This document shows positions 1-6,280 of a DNA stretch of 6,399 nt, piece by piece (position 1 is the stretch's first letter; each line of letters starts with the position of its first letter). The stretch lies in the NCBI GenBank assembly GCA_021808425.1, contig JAKBBS010000193.1, positions 1 to 6,399 on the forward strand, read 5' to 3'. The position numbers were made by a program, and so were the translations under genes. Below the pieces are notes generated by a model, which did not search any database, was not told the DNA's origin, and saw nothing but the letters and a program-made list of their open reading frames with translations. The DNA comes from Actinomycetes bacterium (GTDB taxonomy: Bacteria; Actinomycetota; Acidimicrobiia; Acidimicrobiales; Palsa-688).

Positions 1-2
1 GA

Positions 3-1898
3 GTGGGCGGCTTCTTCTACCGCCAAGCCGTGCCGCTCTCGGGGCTGGCCGTCGACCCCTCTGGGGGTGTCGACGTCGAGTTGCCGGTCAACACCACTGC
101 GCCGAGCCCGGCCCTGCCGACGGTCTATCTCGGCCAGACAGGGGTGTTCCCGGTGCAAGTGGAGCTTTTCGATTCGGCGGGGACGCCGGTCGGGACGCCG
201 CAGAGCATCTTCTTGGAGTACGCAAGCGGTCCGGGTTCTGGATCAGCGGGTTACCTACCGCTGTCAGTCGCCCTGGTCGTTCCTTTCGCCGGTGCCACCG
301 GAACTGTAGCGCCCGACGCTCCGCCTAACCCGTCAGAGGCGAGCCGACTCAACCAACTTTCGATCGGCATGGACGGTGGGACGTCGATGCCGATCGGCCT
401 CCTAGCGGACCCGAGGACGCTGAGTGGCCTGGCGACCGGTGCAGCGTCCGGTTCAACTGTCGACGCAAGCACGCTGTCACATCTCGCGTCTGCGGCCAAG
501 GCGGGGACCCTGCGCGTGATGCCGTCCACTTTCGATCCGTCGGCGATCGGCAGCCTCCAGACCGCCGGGCTCACCAGCGAGCTGGCCGCGCAGAGCGCAG
601 CGGCGAAGCAGGTGATCAGTTCGACTCTCGGAGTAGCCCCTTCCACCTCGACGTGGGTCTTCCAGGGGCCTGTCGGCGCGTCGGTCCTGGGCGTGCTCGC
701 AGCCCAGGGTTCGAGGAACATCATTGTCCCGGACTCCTCGTTGAGCCCTCTTCCTGCCGTCGACACCGAGACGACGTTTGCGAGGCCGACCCTAGTCTCT
801 GGAGGCGGTCAGACTCTCAATGCAATCGGGGCGGACCCAGGCTTGGCGGTCGATTTCCGCTCCGGCGGATCGCCGGCGGTCGCGGCGAATCGGATCATCG
901 CCGAGCTCGCAATGATCGAGACCGAATCCCCCGGCCTGCAACGAGGTGTAGCTCTTCTGCCCCAGGCGGGATCTGCGGTGTCGCCACAGCTTCTCGCCAC
1001 GTTGATCGCCGGAATCGCAGGAAACCCGCTCCTGGACGCCGTTTCACCGAGAGGCCTGTTTGCGAAGGTACCTGTGGCACCGCTGACGCGCACCTTCGGT
1101 CCCGCCAATCCGGCACTCGGAGTGCAAGAGCGCACACTCGGCGATTCCGCATCGAGCATCCTGGCCACACGCCACAGGCTGACAGGAGTTACGGCCCTGC
1201 TCGGGGGCCCTTCTACGAAGCTGAATGCCCTCGCTACGCAACTGCTTCTCTGCGAGTCCCTGTCGATCTCTCCGTCTTCTCGAACGGCGATACTCGGGTC
1301 GATCACCGGTCAACTAGACAGGATCGCCGGCGCGTTAGGTTTGCCTCCTGCGACAGCAATCACGCTGACAGCGAGCCACGGCCAGATTCCAATAACCATC
1401 CTGGTGTCCGGATCGATCCATGCTCGGGTTCAGGTTCGCCTGACAAGTCAGCGCCTGCTGTTCCCGACCTTTCGACCGGCAGACGGGTCTTGCGTCGTGC
1501 CGACGCCGACCGAGGAAATCTGCGTTTTTTCCCTATCGAAACAGAACACGACGCTGAACGTTCCTGTAGAAGCGCGCTCGTCGGGTGTGTTCCCACTCGA
1601 GGTAAACCTTTACACCCCCGATGGCTCCCTCCTGCTTGCGAGTGATCGTGACACGGTAAGGAGCACTGCGGTGTCAGGCGTCGCCATCATCCTGGCAATC
1701 CTCGCCGCCGTTTCCCTTGCCGTGTGGTGGGGAAGGGACCTTCGCCGGGGCAGGCGTCGCCGGGGCCTCATACCATCCCCATTTGATGATGCGAGCTCCG
1801 ATGCGGACGAGCCGATGTCACCAATGAGTCGAGTCACAGGTCCAACAGGCGGAAACTACAACATCAGTGTTCACACGAGGAGACGACAGGAAGTTTGA
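3..1898 (+). CDS. DUF6049-like exported, C-terminally membrane-anchored envelope protein (5' partial)
   Basis: The reading frame is open from the window edge for 631 codons. The GTG at position 3 is only the first in-frame start visible; no signal peptide follows it, so the true N-terminus very probably lies upstream. The visible chain is a long Ala/Gly/Ser/Thr-rich extracytoplasmic region, then one hydrophobic span (about residues 557-576, ending in WW), an Arg-rich stop-transfer segment (RDLRRGRRRRG) and a cytoplasmic tail of about 44 residues with an acidic patch. The segment just before the span (SGVFPLEVNLYTPDG, then DRDTVRSTAVSG) and the WWGRDLRR end match what I remember of the DUF6049 / Rv3909 family, as does the position upstream of a kinase-trxB-trxA cluster. 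Cys497 and Cys507 could form an outer disulfide. Rv3909 is about 800 residues long, so roughly 100-200 residues may be missing here. The biochemical function of the family is unknown to me; a cell-envelope role is inferred from topology and neighbours. The family call rests on recognition by eye, not on a search. Confidence 0.75.
   Translation: MGGFFYRQAVPLSGLAVDPSGGVDVELPVNTTAPSPALPTVYLGQTGVFPVQVELFDSAGTPVGTPQSIFLEYASGPGSGSAGYLPLSVALVVPFAGATGTVAPDAPPNPSEASRLNQLSIGMDGGTSMPIGLLADPRTLSGLATGAASGSTVDASTLSHLASAAKAGTLRVMPSTFDPSAIGSLQTAGLTSELAAQSAAAKQVISSTLGVAPSTSTWVFQGPVGASVLGVLAAQGSRNIIVPDSSLSPLPAVDTETTFARPTLVSGGGQTLNAIGADPGLAVDFRSGGSPAVAANRIIAELAMIETESPGLQRGVALLPQAGSAVSPQLLATLIAGIAGNPLLDAVSPRGLFAKVPVAPLTRTFGPANPALGVQERTLGDSASSILATRHRLTGVTALLGGPSTKLNALATQLLLCESLSISPSSRTAILGSITGQLDRIAGALGLPPATAITLTASHGQIPITILVSGSIHARVQVRLTSQRLLFPTFRPADGSCVVPTPTEEICVFSLSKQNTTLNVPVEARSSGVFPLEVNLYTPDGSLLLASDRDTVRSTAVSGVAIILAILAAVSLAVWWGRDLRRGRRRRGLIPSPFDDASSDADEPMSPMSRVTGPTGGNYNISVHTRRRQEV
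1877..1882 (+). promoter_or_regulatory. Ribosome-binding site of the DegV gene
   Basis: GAGGAG lies 12 nt before the TTG at 1895, inside the last codons of the upstream gene. It supports the TTG start, which otherwise would be an unusual choice, and fits translational coupling through the TTGA overlap at 1895-1898. The spacing is slightly long. Confidence 0.6.
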
Positions 1899-2743
1899 CA
1901 GGGATCCGGATTGTTACTGACAGCGCGTGTGACCTTCTCGACGAGACACTCGACGAGCTGCGGATAACGATGGTCCCGTTGCGGATCCGCTTCGGCACTG
2001 AAGAGTTCGTGGATCGCAGGGAGCTTTCCACCAAGGATTTCTGGTACCGCTGCGCTAATTCCCCGGACCTGCCGAGTACCGCAGCGCCGTCCCCAGGACA
2101 GTTTCAGGCTGCCTTCGAGGAGATTGCCGACACTGGCGCATCGGGGATCGTCTGTATCAACTTGTCCTCGCGCATGTCAGCGACTATCGAATCGGCTCGC
2201 CGGGCAGCATCCGAAGTTTCCGAGCGGATACCGGTGCGTGTTGTCGATTCACTTACTGCAACCCTGGGTATCGGTTTGGTGGCGACTGAAGCCGCACGCC
2301 TTGCAACGACGGGTGCGAGCATCGACGAGGTGGAGAAATGTGCAGTCGACTCGTCCAAAGTGCTCAAACTGTTCGGCGCGATCGACACGCTCGAGAATCT
2401 GAGAAAGGGTGGTCGCATCGGCGGAGCCCGAGCTGCTCTCGGCTCGATGCTTGCCATCAAACCCGTCATCGAGGTCCGTGACGGGGTTGTCGAGGAGGAA
2501 TCGAAGCAGAGGACCCGTGCCCGGTCTCTGCGCTACCTCGCCGACAAGGTTCGCTCTGCCGGAGAGATAGGCCGCTTGGCGGTTTTCTCGGCGGACGCCC
2601 CGGACCGTGACGAGTTTGTTGCGATGCTCGACGGGGTCAGCGTCGCAAAAGGCGAGATCCTCTACGGTGATGTAGGGCCGGTCGTCGGGAGCCACGCCGG
2701 TAAGGGCGCGATCGGCGTAGCGTGGTTGCCTGTGCAGAACTAG
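1895..2743 (+). CDS. DegV family protein (fatty-acid-binding, FakB-like)
   Basis: The 282-residue product has the usual DegV length and its family motifs in order: VTDSACDL near the N-terminus (residues 7-14), STAAPSPGQF (61-70), the LSSRMSATIESA segment (90-101), VVDSLTATLGIG (116-127) and DTLENLRKGGRIGGARAALG followed by IKPVIEV (164-193). DegV/FakB proteins bind one long-chain fatty acid and present it to the kinase FakA for acyl-phosphate formation; the Thr at 62 and Ser at 91/92 lie about where the carboxylate-binding Thr and Ser of FakB1 lie. No FakA (DAK-domain) gene is in the window, so the phosphorylation role is family knowledge, not shown here. The TTG start at 1895 overlaps the upstream stop (TTGA), and GAGGAG at 1877-1882 is a good ribosome-binding site, indicating translational coupling to the DUF6049-like gene. 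The protein is soluble, with no signal peptide or membrane span. Confidence 0.95.
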   Translation: MTGIRIVTDSACDLLDETLDELRITMVPLRIRFGTEEFVDRRELSTKDFWYRCANSPDLPSTAAPSPGQFQAAFEEIADTGASGIVCINLSSRMSATIESARRAASEVSERIPVRVVDSLTATLGIGLVATEAARLATTGASIDEVEKCAVDSSKVLKLFGAIDTLENLRKGGRIGGARAALGSMLAIKPVIEVRDGVVEEESKQRTRARSLRYLADKVRSAGEIGRLAVFSADAPDRDEFVAMLDGVSVAKGEILYGDVGPVVGSHAGKGAIGVAWLPVQN

Positions 2744-2824
2744 TTTGCGACGGACGTGGCTGATCCGCACGGAGCGGAGGGTCCGGTACGGCAGCGCTGA
2801 CGCTTCCAGGATGCCTCAGAGGGC

Positions 2825-2830
2825 TACTAT
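2825..2830 (+). promoter_or_regulatory. Candidate -10 box of the kinase gene
   Basis: TACTAT fits the actinobacterial housekeeping -10 pattern TAnnnT and stands in the 96-nt gap (2744-2839) between DegV and the kinase. Transcription would begin around 2836-2840, giving a leaderless or nearly leaderless mRNA for the GTG at 2840. No good -35 hexamer is seen; TTCCAG at 2804-2809 (15-nt spacer) is poor. AGAGGG at 2818-2823 is the only Shine-Dalgarno-like string and is 16 nt from the GTG, too far to be convincing. The rest of the gap shows only a weak CCGC/GCGG hairpin (2765-2777) and no convincing terminator. Confidence 0.4.
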
Positions 2831-2839
2831 CGACTGCGA

Positions 2840-4801
2840 GTGGCCAGAATGGATGAACTCCTTACCTCGACGCCTGGAGACGTGTTGTCTCGCAGGTACC
2901 GGCTGGTGGCGCCGATAGCCCGTGGTGGCATGGCCGAGGTTTGGGAGGCGGAAGACGAGATACTCGGGCGCCGTATAGCAGTCAAGATCCTGCTTCGACA
3001 CCTAGCGCGAGACGATGTCCTTCTCGAGAGGTTCCGTCGGGAGGCGGTGGCCGCAGCGCGACTCATGCACCCCGGCATTGTCGCTACGTTCGATACGGGA
3101 AGCGAGCAGGGCTGCGCGTACATCGTTATGGAGTATGTCGCAGGTAAGAATCTTCGCGAGGTACTTGACGAGCGTGGTCGGCTGACAGTTCCTGAGTCGG
3201 TGACGGTCGCTCGCCAAGTCGCCGCAGCACTCGGCTACGCGCATGGCGCGGGGCTGGTGCATCGCGACATCAAGCCCGCGAACATCCTTCTCGTCGTCAA
3301 CGACCATGACGGGATCGAGGTCAAGGTCACGGACTTCGGCATCGCTAAGGCGGGTTACGCGTCGGGGGTTGACCTCACACGAACTGGCATAGTCCTCGGA
3401 ACGCCGAAGTACGTCAGTCCTGAGCAGATCCGAGGAGGGCAGCCCGACGGACGCACCGACCTGTATTCACTCGGTGTCGTGCTCTACGAGATGCTGGTCG
3501 GGGCGCCCCCGTTCTCCGGTCCGAACGACATGGCGACGGCGATGGCCCACCTGAAGGAAAAGATCCCGAAGCCGTCGTCGACTGTTCGTTCGATACCGGG
3601 TCCCCTCGACCGGCTCGTGGTTGACTTGTTGGCAAAACGGCCTGAACGGCGGGTTGCGTCAGCGGACGTCGTTGAACATCGTCTCGCGGACATCGCTATC
3701 GAACTTCCGAGAGGTCGTAAGCCGGGTGGTTTCGGCCCTGGTTTCGGATCTAGCGGCCGGCAGGCGGCTCCCGGAACCGCTGCCCGGTCAGCGGGCGCTC
3801 CTCCTGCCCCTTTCTCCCCTGCCCCTTTCTCCCCCGCCAGGTCCACCGCCTCGAAGGTCGCCCCATCCATCGCCCCCATTGTGGCCAGAACGCCGGTGCC
3901 GAGCCCGCCAACAGCACCGAACGTCGCAGCGACAGGACGAGTCGGCCCCCCTCCCCCGCCTCCCGTCTTACCGGAAAAGCCTGGCATCGCTCGGGTAGGC
4001 CATTCAACGTTGGCTCTGAGTCCGCTCGCGCCTATTGACCACGACGAGGCGGATCGAACGAGAGTCCTTCCGGCGAGCGACGGACTAGGCGGCGGCTTCG
4101 ACTCGACTTCAGACGACTCGACCTTATTCGCTTCCCCGCGTGTCGCCTCTCCGGCGACCCAAGAGATCCCGATCGCGCCGGGGTTGGTTCACTCGAAGTC
4201 GAGGCGGCTGGAGCGGCGAATAGGGTTGTTGGTGCTTGCGCTTTTGGCGGTCGGAGCTTTCGTAGCAGCTCGCCTTCTGTCGGCTGGTCGCAGCCCCCTG
4301 TCAGCTTCGCCGCCCACGTCGACATCCCAGTCGACGGGCTCGGTCTCGCCCACGTCGACAGTTAAAGTGCTCGGGATACGTTCCGTGTCGGTGTACATGG
4401 TCGTGCCTGGCCATCCGGCCGACAACCCCCAAGACGCCGCCAACACCATCGCAGGCAGCTCGGCGACACCCTGGTCGACTGATGTCTACGCCAGCCCTAC
4501 ATTCGGGGGCCTCTACAGCGGAATAGGTCTTTCCGCCGATCTGGGCTCGTCCCACAAGCTCGGATACCTCCAAGTCACCTCGTCGAGCGTCGGCTGGTCG
4601 GGGGCGGTTTACGCCTCCGACAAGGCCATCCCGAGTGGCCAACCAGCGTCAGCATGGGGTCAGCCCTTGAGCACCGCGACCGGCGTCAGCGGTAGCCACA
4701 CGTTCTCCTTGGGCGGTCATTCCGGCCGCTACGTGTTGTTCTTGATCACCAACCTCGGTCCGTCCGACCGTACGGAGGTGGCCAGGCTCAAGGTGTATTA
4801 G
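2840..4801 (+). CDS. PknB-type transmembrane Ser/Thr protein kinase with extracytoplasmic discoidin-like domain
   Basis: The 653-residue product begins with a complete Hanks-type kinase domain (about residues 20-285): glycine loop ARGGMAEVW (27-35), ATP-binding Lys49 in IAVK, Glu68 of helix C, catalytic loop HRDIKPANI (141-149), DFG (165-167), activation loop with Thr180 and Thr182, GTPKYVSPEQ (187-196), Asp207 and Arg270. All catalytic residues are present, so it should be active. A Pro/Ala/Ser-rich cytoplasmic linker (about 286-454) leads to one membrane span (about 461-480) preceded by basic residues. Outside follow a Ser/Thr-rich stalk and a domain of about 140 residues (510-653) with the pattern of discoidin / galactose-binding-like sandwiches (NTIAGSSATPWST, GIGLSADLG, SGRYVLFLITNL). 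It lacks the PASTA repeats of true PknB. Likely role: sensing an envelope glycan or similar ligand and phosphorylating cytoplasmic partners; ligand and substrates are unknown. GTG at 2840 is taken as the start because of the -10 box; ATG at 2849 is a possible alternative, three codons on, with no effect on the domains. Confidence 0.96.
   Translation: MARMDELLTSTPGDVLSRRYRLVAPIARGGMAEVWEAEDEILGRRIAVKILLRHLARDDVLLERFRREAVAAARLMHPGIVATFDTGSEQGCAYIVMEYVAGKNLREVLDERGRLTVPESVTVARQVAAALGYAHGAGLVHRDIKPANILLVVNDHDGIEVKVTDFGIAKAGYASGVDLTRTGIVLGTPKYVSPEQIRGGQPDGRTDLYSLGVVLYEMLVGAPPFSGPNDMATAMAHLKEKIPKPSSTVRSIPGPLDRLVVDLLAKRPERRVASADVVEHRLADIAIELPRGRKPGGFGPGFGSSGRQAAPGTAARSAGAPPAPFSPAPFSPARSTASKVAPSIAPIVARTPVPSPPTAPNVAATGRVGPPPPPPVLPEKPGIARVGHSTLALSPLAPIDHDEADRTRVLPASDGLGGGFDSTSDDSTLFASPRVASPATQEIPIAPGLVHSKSRRLERRIGLLVLALLAVGAFVAARLLSAGRSPLSASPPTSTSQSTGSVSPTSTVKVLGIRSVSVYMVVPGHPADNPQDAANTIAGSSATPWSTDVYASPTFGGLYSGIGLSADLGSSHKLGYLQVTSSSVGWSGAVYASDKAIPSGQPASAWGQPLSTATGVSGSHTFSLGGHSGRYVLFLITNLGPSDRTEVARLKVY
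3803..3832 (+). repeat. Tandem 15-bp duplication in the kinase linker
   Basis: CCTGCCCCTTTCTCC occurs twice head to tail (3803-3817 and 3818-3832) with no mismatch. It encodes PAPFS-PAPFS at residues 322-331 of the Pro-rich linker. The identity at third codon positions suggests a recent slippage duplication. It is in frame and does not disturb the protein. Confidence 0.9.
4311..4360 (+). repeat. Two copies of a 14-bp direct repeat in the kinase stalk
   Basis: CGCCCACGTCGACA is found at 4311-4324 and again, identical, at 4347-4360, 36 nt apart and therefore in the same frame. The copies encode the two PTST strings of the Ser/Thr-rich outer stalk just after the membrane span. This looks like low-complexity linker expansion rather than a regulatory site. 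Confidence 0.75.
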
Positions 4802-4821
4802 AGGAGCTCGCCCTCCGTGGT

Positions 4822-4827
4822 TAGGCT
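4822..4827 (+). promoter_or_regulatory. Candidate -10 box giving a leaderless mRNA for the small membrane protein
   Basis: TAGGCT matches the TAnnnT -10 pattern and ends 8 nt before the ATG at 4836, the distance expected when transcription begins on the A of the start codon. The nearest strong Shine-Dalgarno string, AGGAG at 4802-4806, is 29 nt away from that ATG, which argues for leaderless initiation. A recognisable -35 box is missing, so the call is tentative. Confidence 0.4.
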
Positions 4828-4835
4828 TAGTGGTC

Positions 4836-5180
4836 ATGACCCCGCCAGACTCTCCGCGTTCGGTGCAACACGCATCGGATTGGCCCGACCAGGTTGCCGG
4901 CCGGATCGAGTCAGTGGTGGCGACAGTCAAGAGCAAGACGACGGTTCCTGTCACCCTCGTCGCTCGCGGCTTGGTGTTCGGCGTCATCGTCGGCACGCTG
5001 GGCGTCGTCAGCCTTCTCCTTCTGGTCGTGCTCGGCGTCCGCCTAGCGGACGTATACCTCCCGTACCATCCTCTGGCGCGCCGTGTGTGGACCGTGGATG
5101 CGGCGGTTTCGGCAATATTTCTCGGTGCAGGCGCGTTGGCATGGTCGAAGAGACGCCCCTCGGGTGGCTCACCCGGATAG
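4836..5180 (+). CDS. Small two-span membrane protein of unknown function
   Basis: The 114-residue product is not one I recognise. It has a polar N-terminal part (about 38 residues), a long hydrophobic segment of about 28 residues (LVARGLVFGVIV through LLLLVVLGV), a short loop with LADVYLPYHPLARRVW, a second, less hydrophobic span (AAVSAIFLGAGALAW) and a basic tail (SKRRPSGGSPG). The strong hydrophobic pattern in this frame, against Arg-rich nonsense in the overlapping frames, supports it as a real gene. It lies 34 nt after the kinase stop and 18 nt before the trxB start, so it is probably co-transcribed with trxB. The ATG at 4836 is chosen for its fit to the -10 box; GTG at 4830, two codons earlier in frame, is the alternative. 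It could be a partner of the kinase or a general small inner-membrane protein; nothing in the sequence decides this. Confidence 0.75.
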   Translation: MTPPDSPRSVQHASDWPDQVAGRIESVVATVKSKTTVPVTLVARGLVFGVIVGTLGVVSLLLLVVLGVRLADVYLPYHPLARRVWTVDAAVSAIFLGAGALAWSKRRPSGGSPG

Positions 5181-5186
5181 CCCTTT

Positions 5187-5191
5187 AGGAG
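5187..5191 (+). promoter_or_regulatory. Ribosome-binding site of trxB
   Basis: AGGAG lies 7 nt before the TTG at 5199, an ideal spacing. It fixes TTG as the trxB start; no ATG or GTG in this frame lies between it and the conserved FAD-binding motif. Confidence 0.8.
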
Positions 5192-5198
5192 CTCGAAG

Positions 5199-6173
5199 TT
5201 GACCCAGACCAATGCTTCGCCAGTGAGAGAAGTTCTAGTCATCGGCTCAGGCCCGTCAGGGCTTACGGCTGCAATCTATGCAGCGCGGGCCAATCTCGCT
5301 CCGCTTGTCCTCGAGGGCCAGCCCTCCTCGACCAGTGACCAACCCGGTGGGCAGCTGATGTTGACGACCGACATCGAGAACTTTCCCGGTTTCGTAGATG
5401 GCCTGGCTGGTCCGGATCTGATGGCGAACATGCGGGCTCAAGCGGCCCGTTTCGGTGCAGAGTTCCTCACCACGAAGGTTGAGCGTGTGGACTTCTCCGC
5501 ACAACCCCTTCGGGTCTGGGCACAAGACCCCAACTCGGGCGATGAAGTAGAGCACCTAGCCCGGTCTGTCATCGTAGCGACCGGCGCGCGCAGCCTCATG
5601 CTCGGACTGCCGGCAGAGGATCGCCTGATCAGCCGTGGGTTATCCACGTGCGCCACCTGTGACGGGTTCTTCTTTCGGGGCCACCACATCGCAGTGATCG
5701 GGGGTGGGGACTCGGCTCTCGAGGAAGCGATATTTCTTACCAAGTTCGCCGAAACGGTGACCGTAGTACACCGCCGCAAGGAGTTGCGCGCAAGTAAAAT
5801 AATGCAGGATCGGGCCTACAAGAACCCGAAAATCCGATTCGTGTGGGACAGCGTCGTGACCGACATAGCTGGCGAGTCGAAGGTGGAGGGACTCGTCCTG
5901 CGAAACCTCGTCAGCGGGGAGGAGCAGCTGCTCGAGGTCAGTGGCGTGTTCGTCGCAATCGGCCACGTGCCGAACACGGCAGTTTTCAAGGGTCATCTCG
6001 ATATGGACGACAGTGGGTATCTTCTCACTGTGCCGGGATCGACGGCGACGAAGGTTCCGGGCGTCTTTGCTGCCGGCGACGTCCAGGATTCCAAGTACCG
6101 TCAAGCGATCACGGCCGCCGGGAGCGGCTGCATGGCGGCTATCGATGCAGAGCGCTGGCTCGAGACCCTCTGA
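5199..6173 (+). CDS. trxB: Thioredoxin reductase (NADPH), low-Mr bacterial type
   Basis: The 324-residue product transfers electrons from NADPH through FAD and a redox-active cysteine pair to oxidised thioredoxin in the cytoplasm. All family landmarks are present: the FAD Rossmann motif GSGPSG (16-21), GGQL (50-53) and ENFPGF (60-65), ATGA (127-130), the redox pair Cys151-Ala-Thr-Cys154 followed by DG, the NADPH motif GGGDSALEEA (168-177) with HRRKELRAS (191-199) giving the 2'-phosphate-binding arginines, and the C-terminal FAD motif GVFAAGDV (288-295) with YRQAITAAGSGCMAA (300-314). The length is normal for the family. A TTG start is used, with a well-placed AGGAG. The next gene is its substrate, thioredoxin, 107 nt downstream. 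I see no truncation or missing residue. Confidence 0.98.
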   Translation: MTQTNASPVREVLVIGSGPSGLTAAIYAARANLAPLVLEGQPSSTSDQPGGQLMLTTDIENFPGFVDGLAGPDLMANMRAQAARFGAEFLTTKVERVDFSAQPLRVWAQDPNSGDEVEHLARSVIVATGARSLMLGLPAEDRLISRGLSTCATCDGFFFRGHHIAVIGGGDSALEEAIFLTKFAETVTVVHRRKELRASKIMQDRAYKNPKIRFVWDSVVTDIAGESKVEGLVLRNLVSGEEQLLEVSGVFVAIGHVPNTAVFKGHLDMDDSGYLLTVPGSTATKVPGVFAAGDVQDSKYRQAITAAGSGCMAAIDAERWLETL

Positions 6174-6200
6174 GGCCGCCGGGTCTCGTCGCTTTCCTTC
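6161..6200 (+). terminator. Candidate intrinsic terminator or attenuator overlapping the trxB stop codon
   Basis: CGAGACCC (6161-6168) and GGGTCTCG (6181-6188) form a perfect 8-bp, GC-rich stem with a 12-nt loop that contains the trxB TGA (6171-6173). It is followed by a moderately T-rich run (TCGCTTTCCTTC). The T-run is interrupted, so termination may be partial. The stem would separate trxB from trxA transcription or protect the 3' end of the trxB mRNA. Confidence 0.5.
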
Positions 6201-6267
6201 GGAATGGCGTCGTCGTTTCTGATGTTGTGATCTATGTTCACCCCGAGAGGTCCTCGGTTTGACGAAA

Positions 6268-6272
6268 GAAGG
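6268..6272 (+). promoter_or_regulatory. Ribosome-binding site of trxA
   Basis: GAAGG, within the purine run AAAGAAGG, lies 8 nt before the GTG at 6281 and supports that start. The rest of the 107-nt gap (6174-6280) holds the hairpin just after trxB and a possible -10 box TATGTT at 6233-6238 without a matching -35, so a separate trxA promoter is possible but unproven. Confidence 0.6.
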
Positions 6273-6280
6273 CGATACAG

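Noticed and set aside
653..1645. A 330-codon + strand frame inside the first gene.
   Set aside because: It is Arg/Ser/Pro/His-rich with no hydrophobic core or motif, typical of an out-of-frame reading of a GC-rich gene; the membrane-anchored frame explains the same DNA.
2765..2777. CCGC/GCGG inverted repeat after DegV as a possible terminator.
   Set aside because: The stem is only 4 bp and no T-run follows.
3484..3987. A 167-codon open frame on the - strand rich in Gly, Ala and Pro.
   Set aside because: It lies wholly inside the kinase gene opposite its C-terminal kinase lobe and Pro-rich linker; its composition is what a GC-rich antisense frame gives, and no domain is visible.
4817..5188. 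A 123-codon frame with GTG 10 nt after AGGAG (4802-4806), competing with the small membrane protein.
   Set aside because: Despite the better-spaced ribosome-binding site, the product is Arg/Gly/Pro-rich without structure, while the other frame gives two clear membrane spans.
6226..6242. TGTGA-N7-TCACC, resembling a CRP/GlxR site, in the trxB-trxA gap and overlapping TATGTT.
   Set aside because: The spacer is 7 instead of 6 and only GTGA/TCAC pair; one short imperfect palindrome is expected by chance.
6258..6263. TTGACG as a -35 box for trxA.
   Set aside because: A -10 box at normal spacing would fall at or beyond the trxA start codon, and no TAnnnT is found there.
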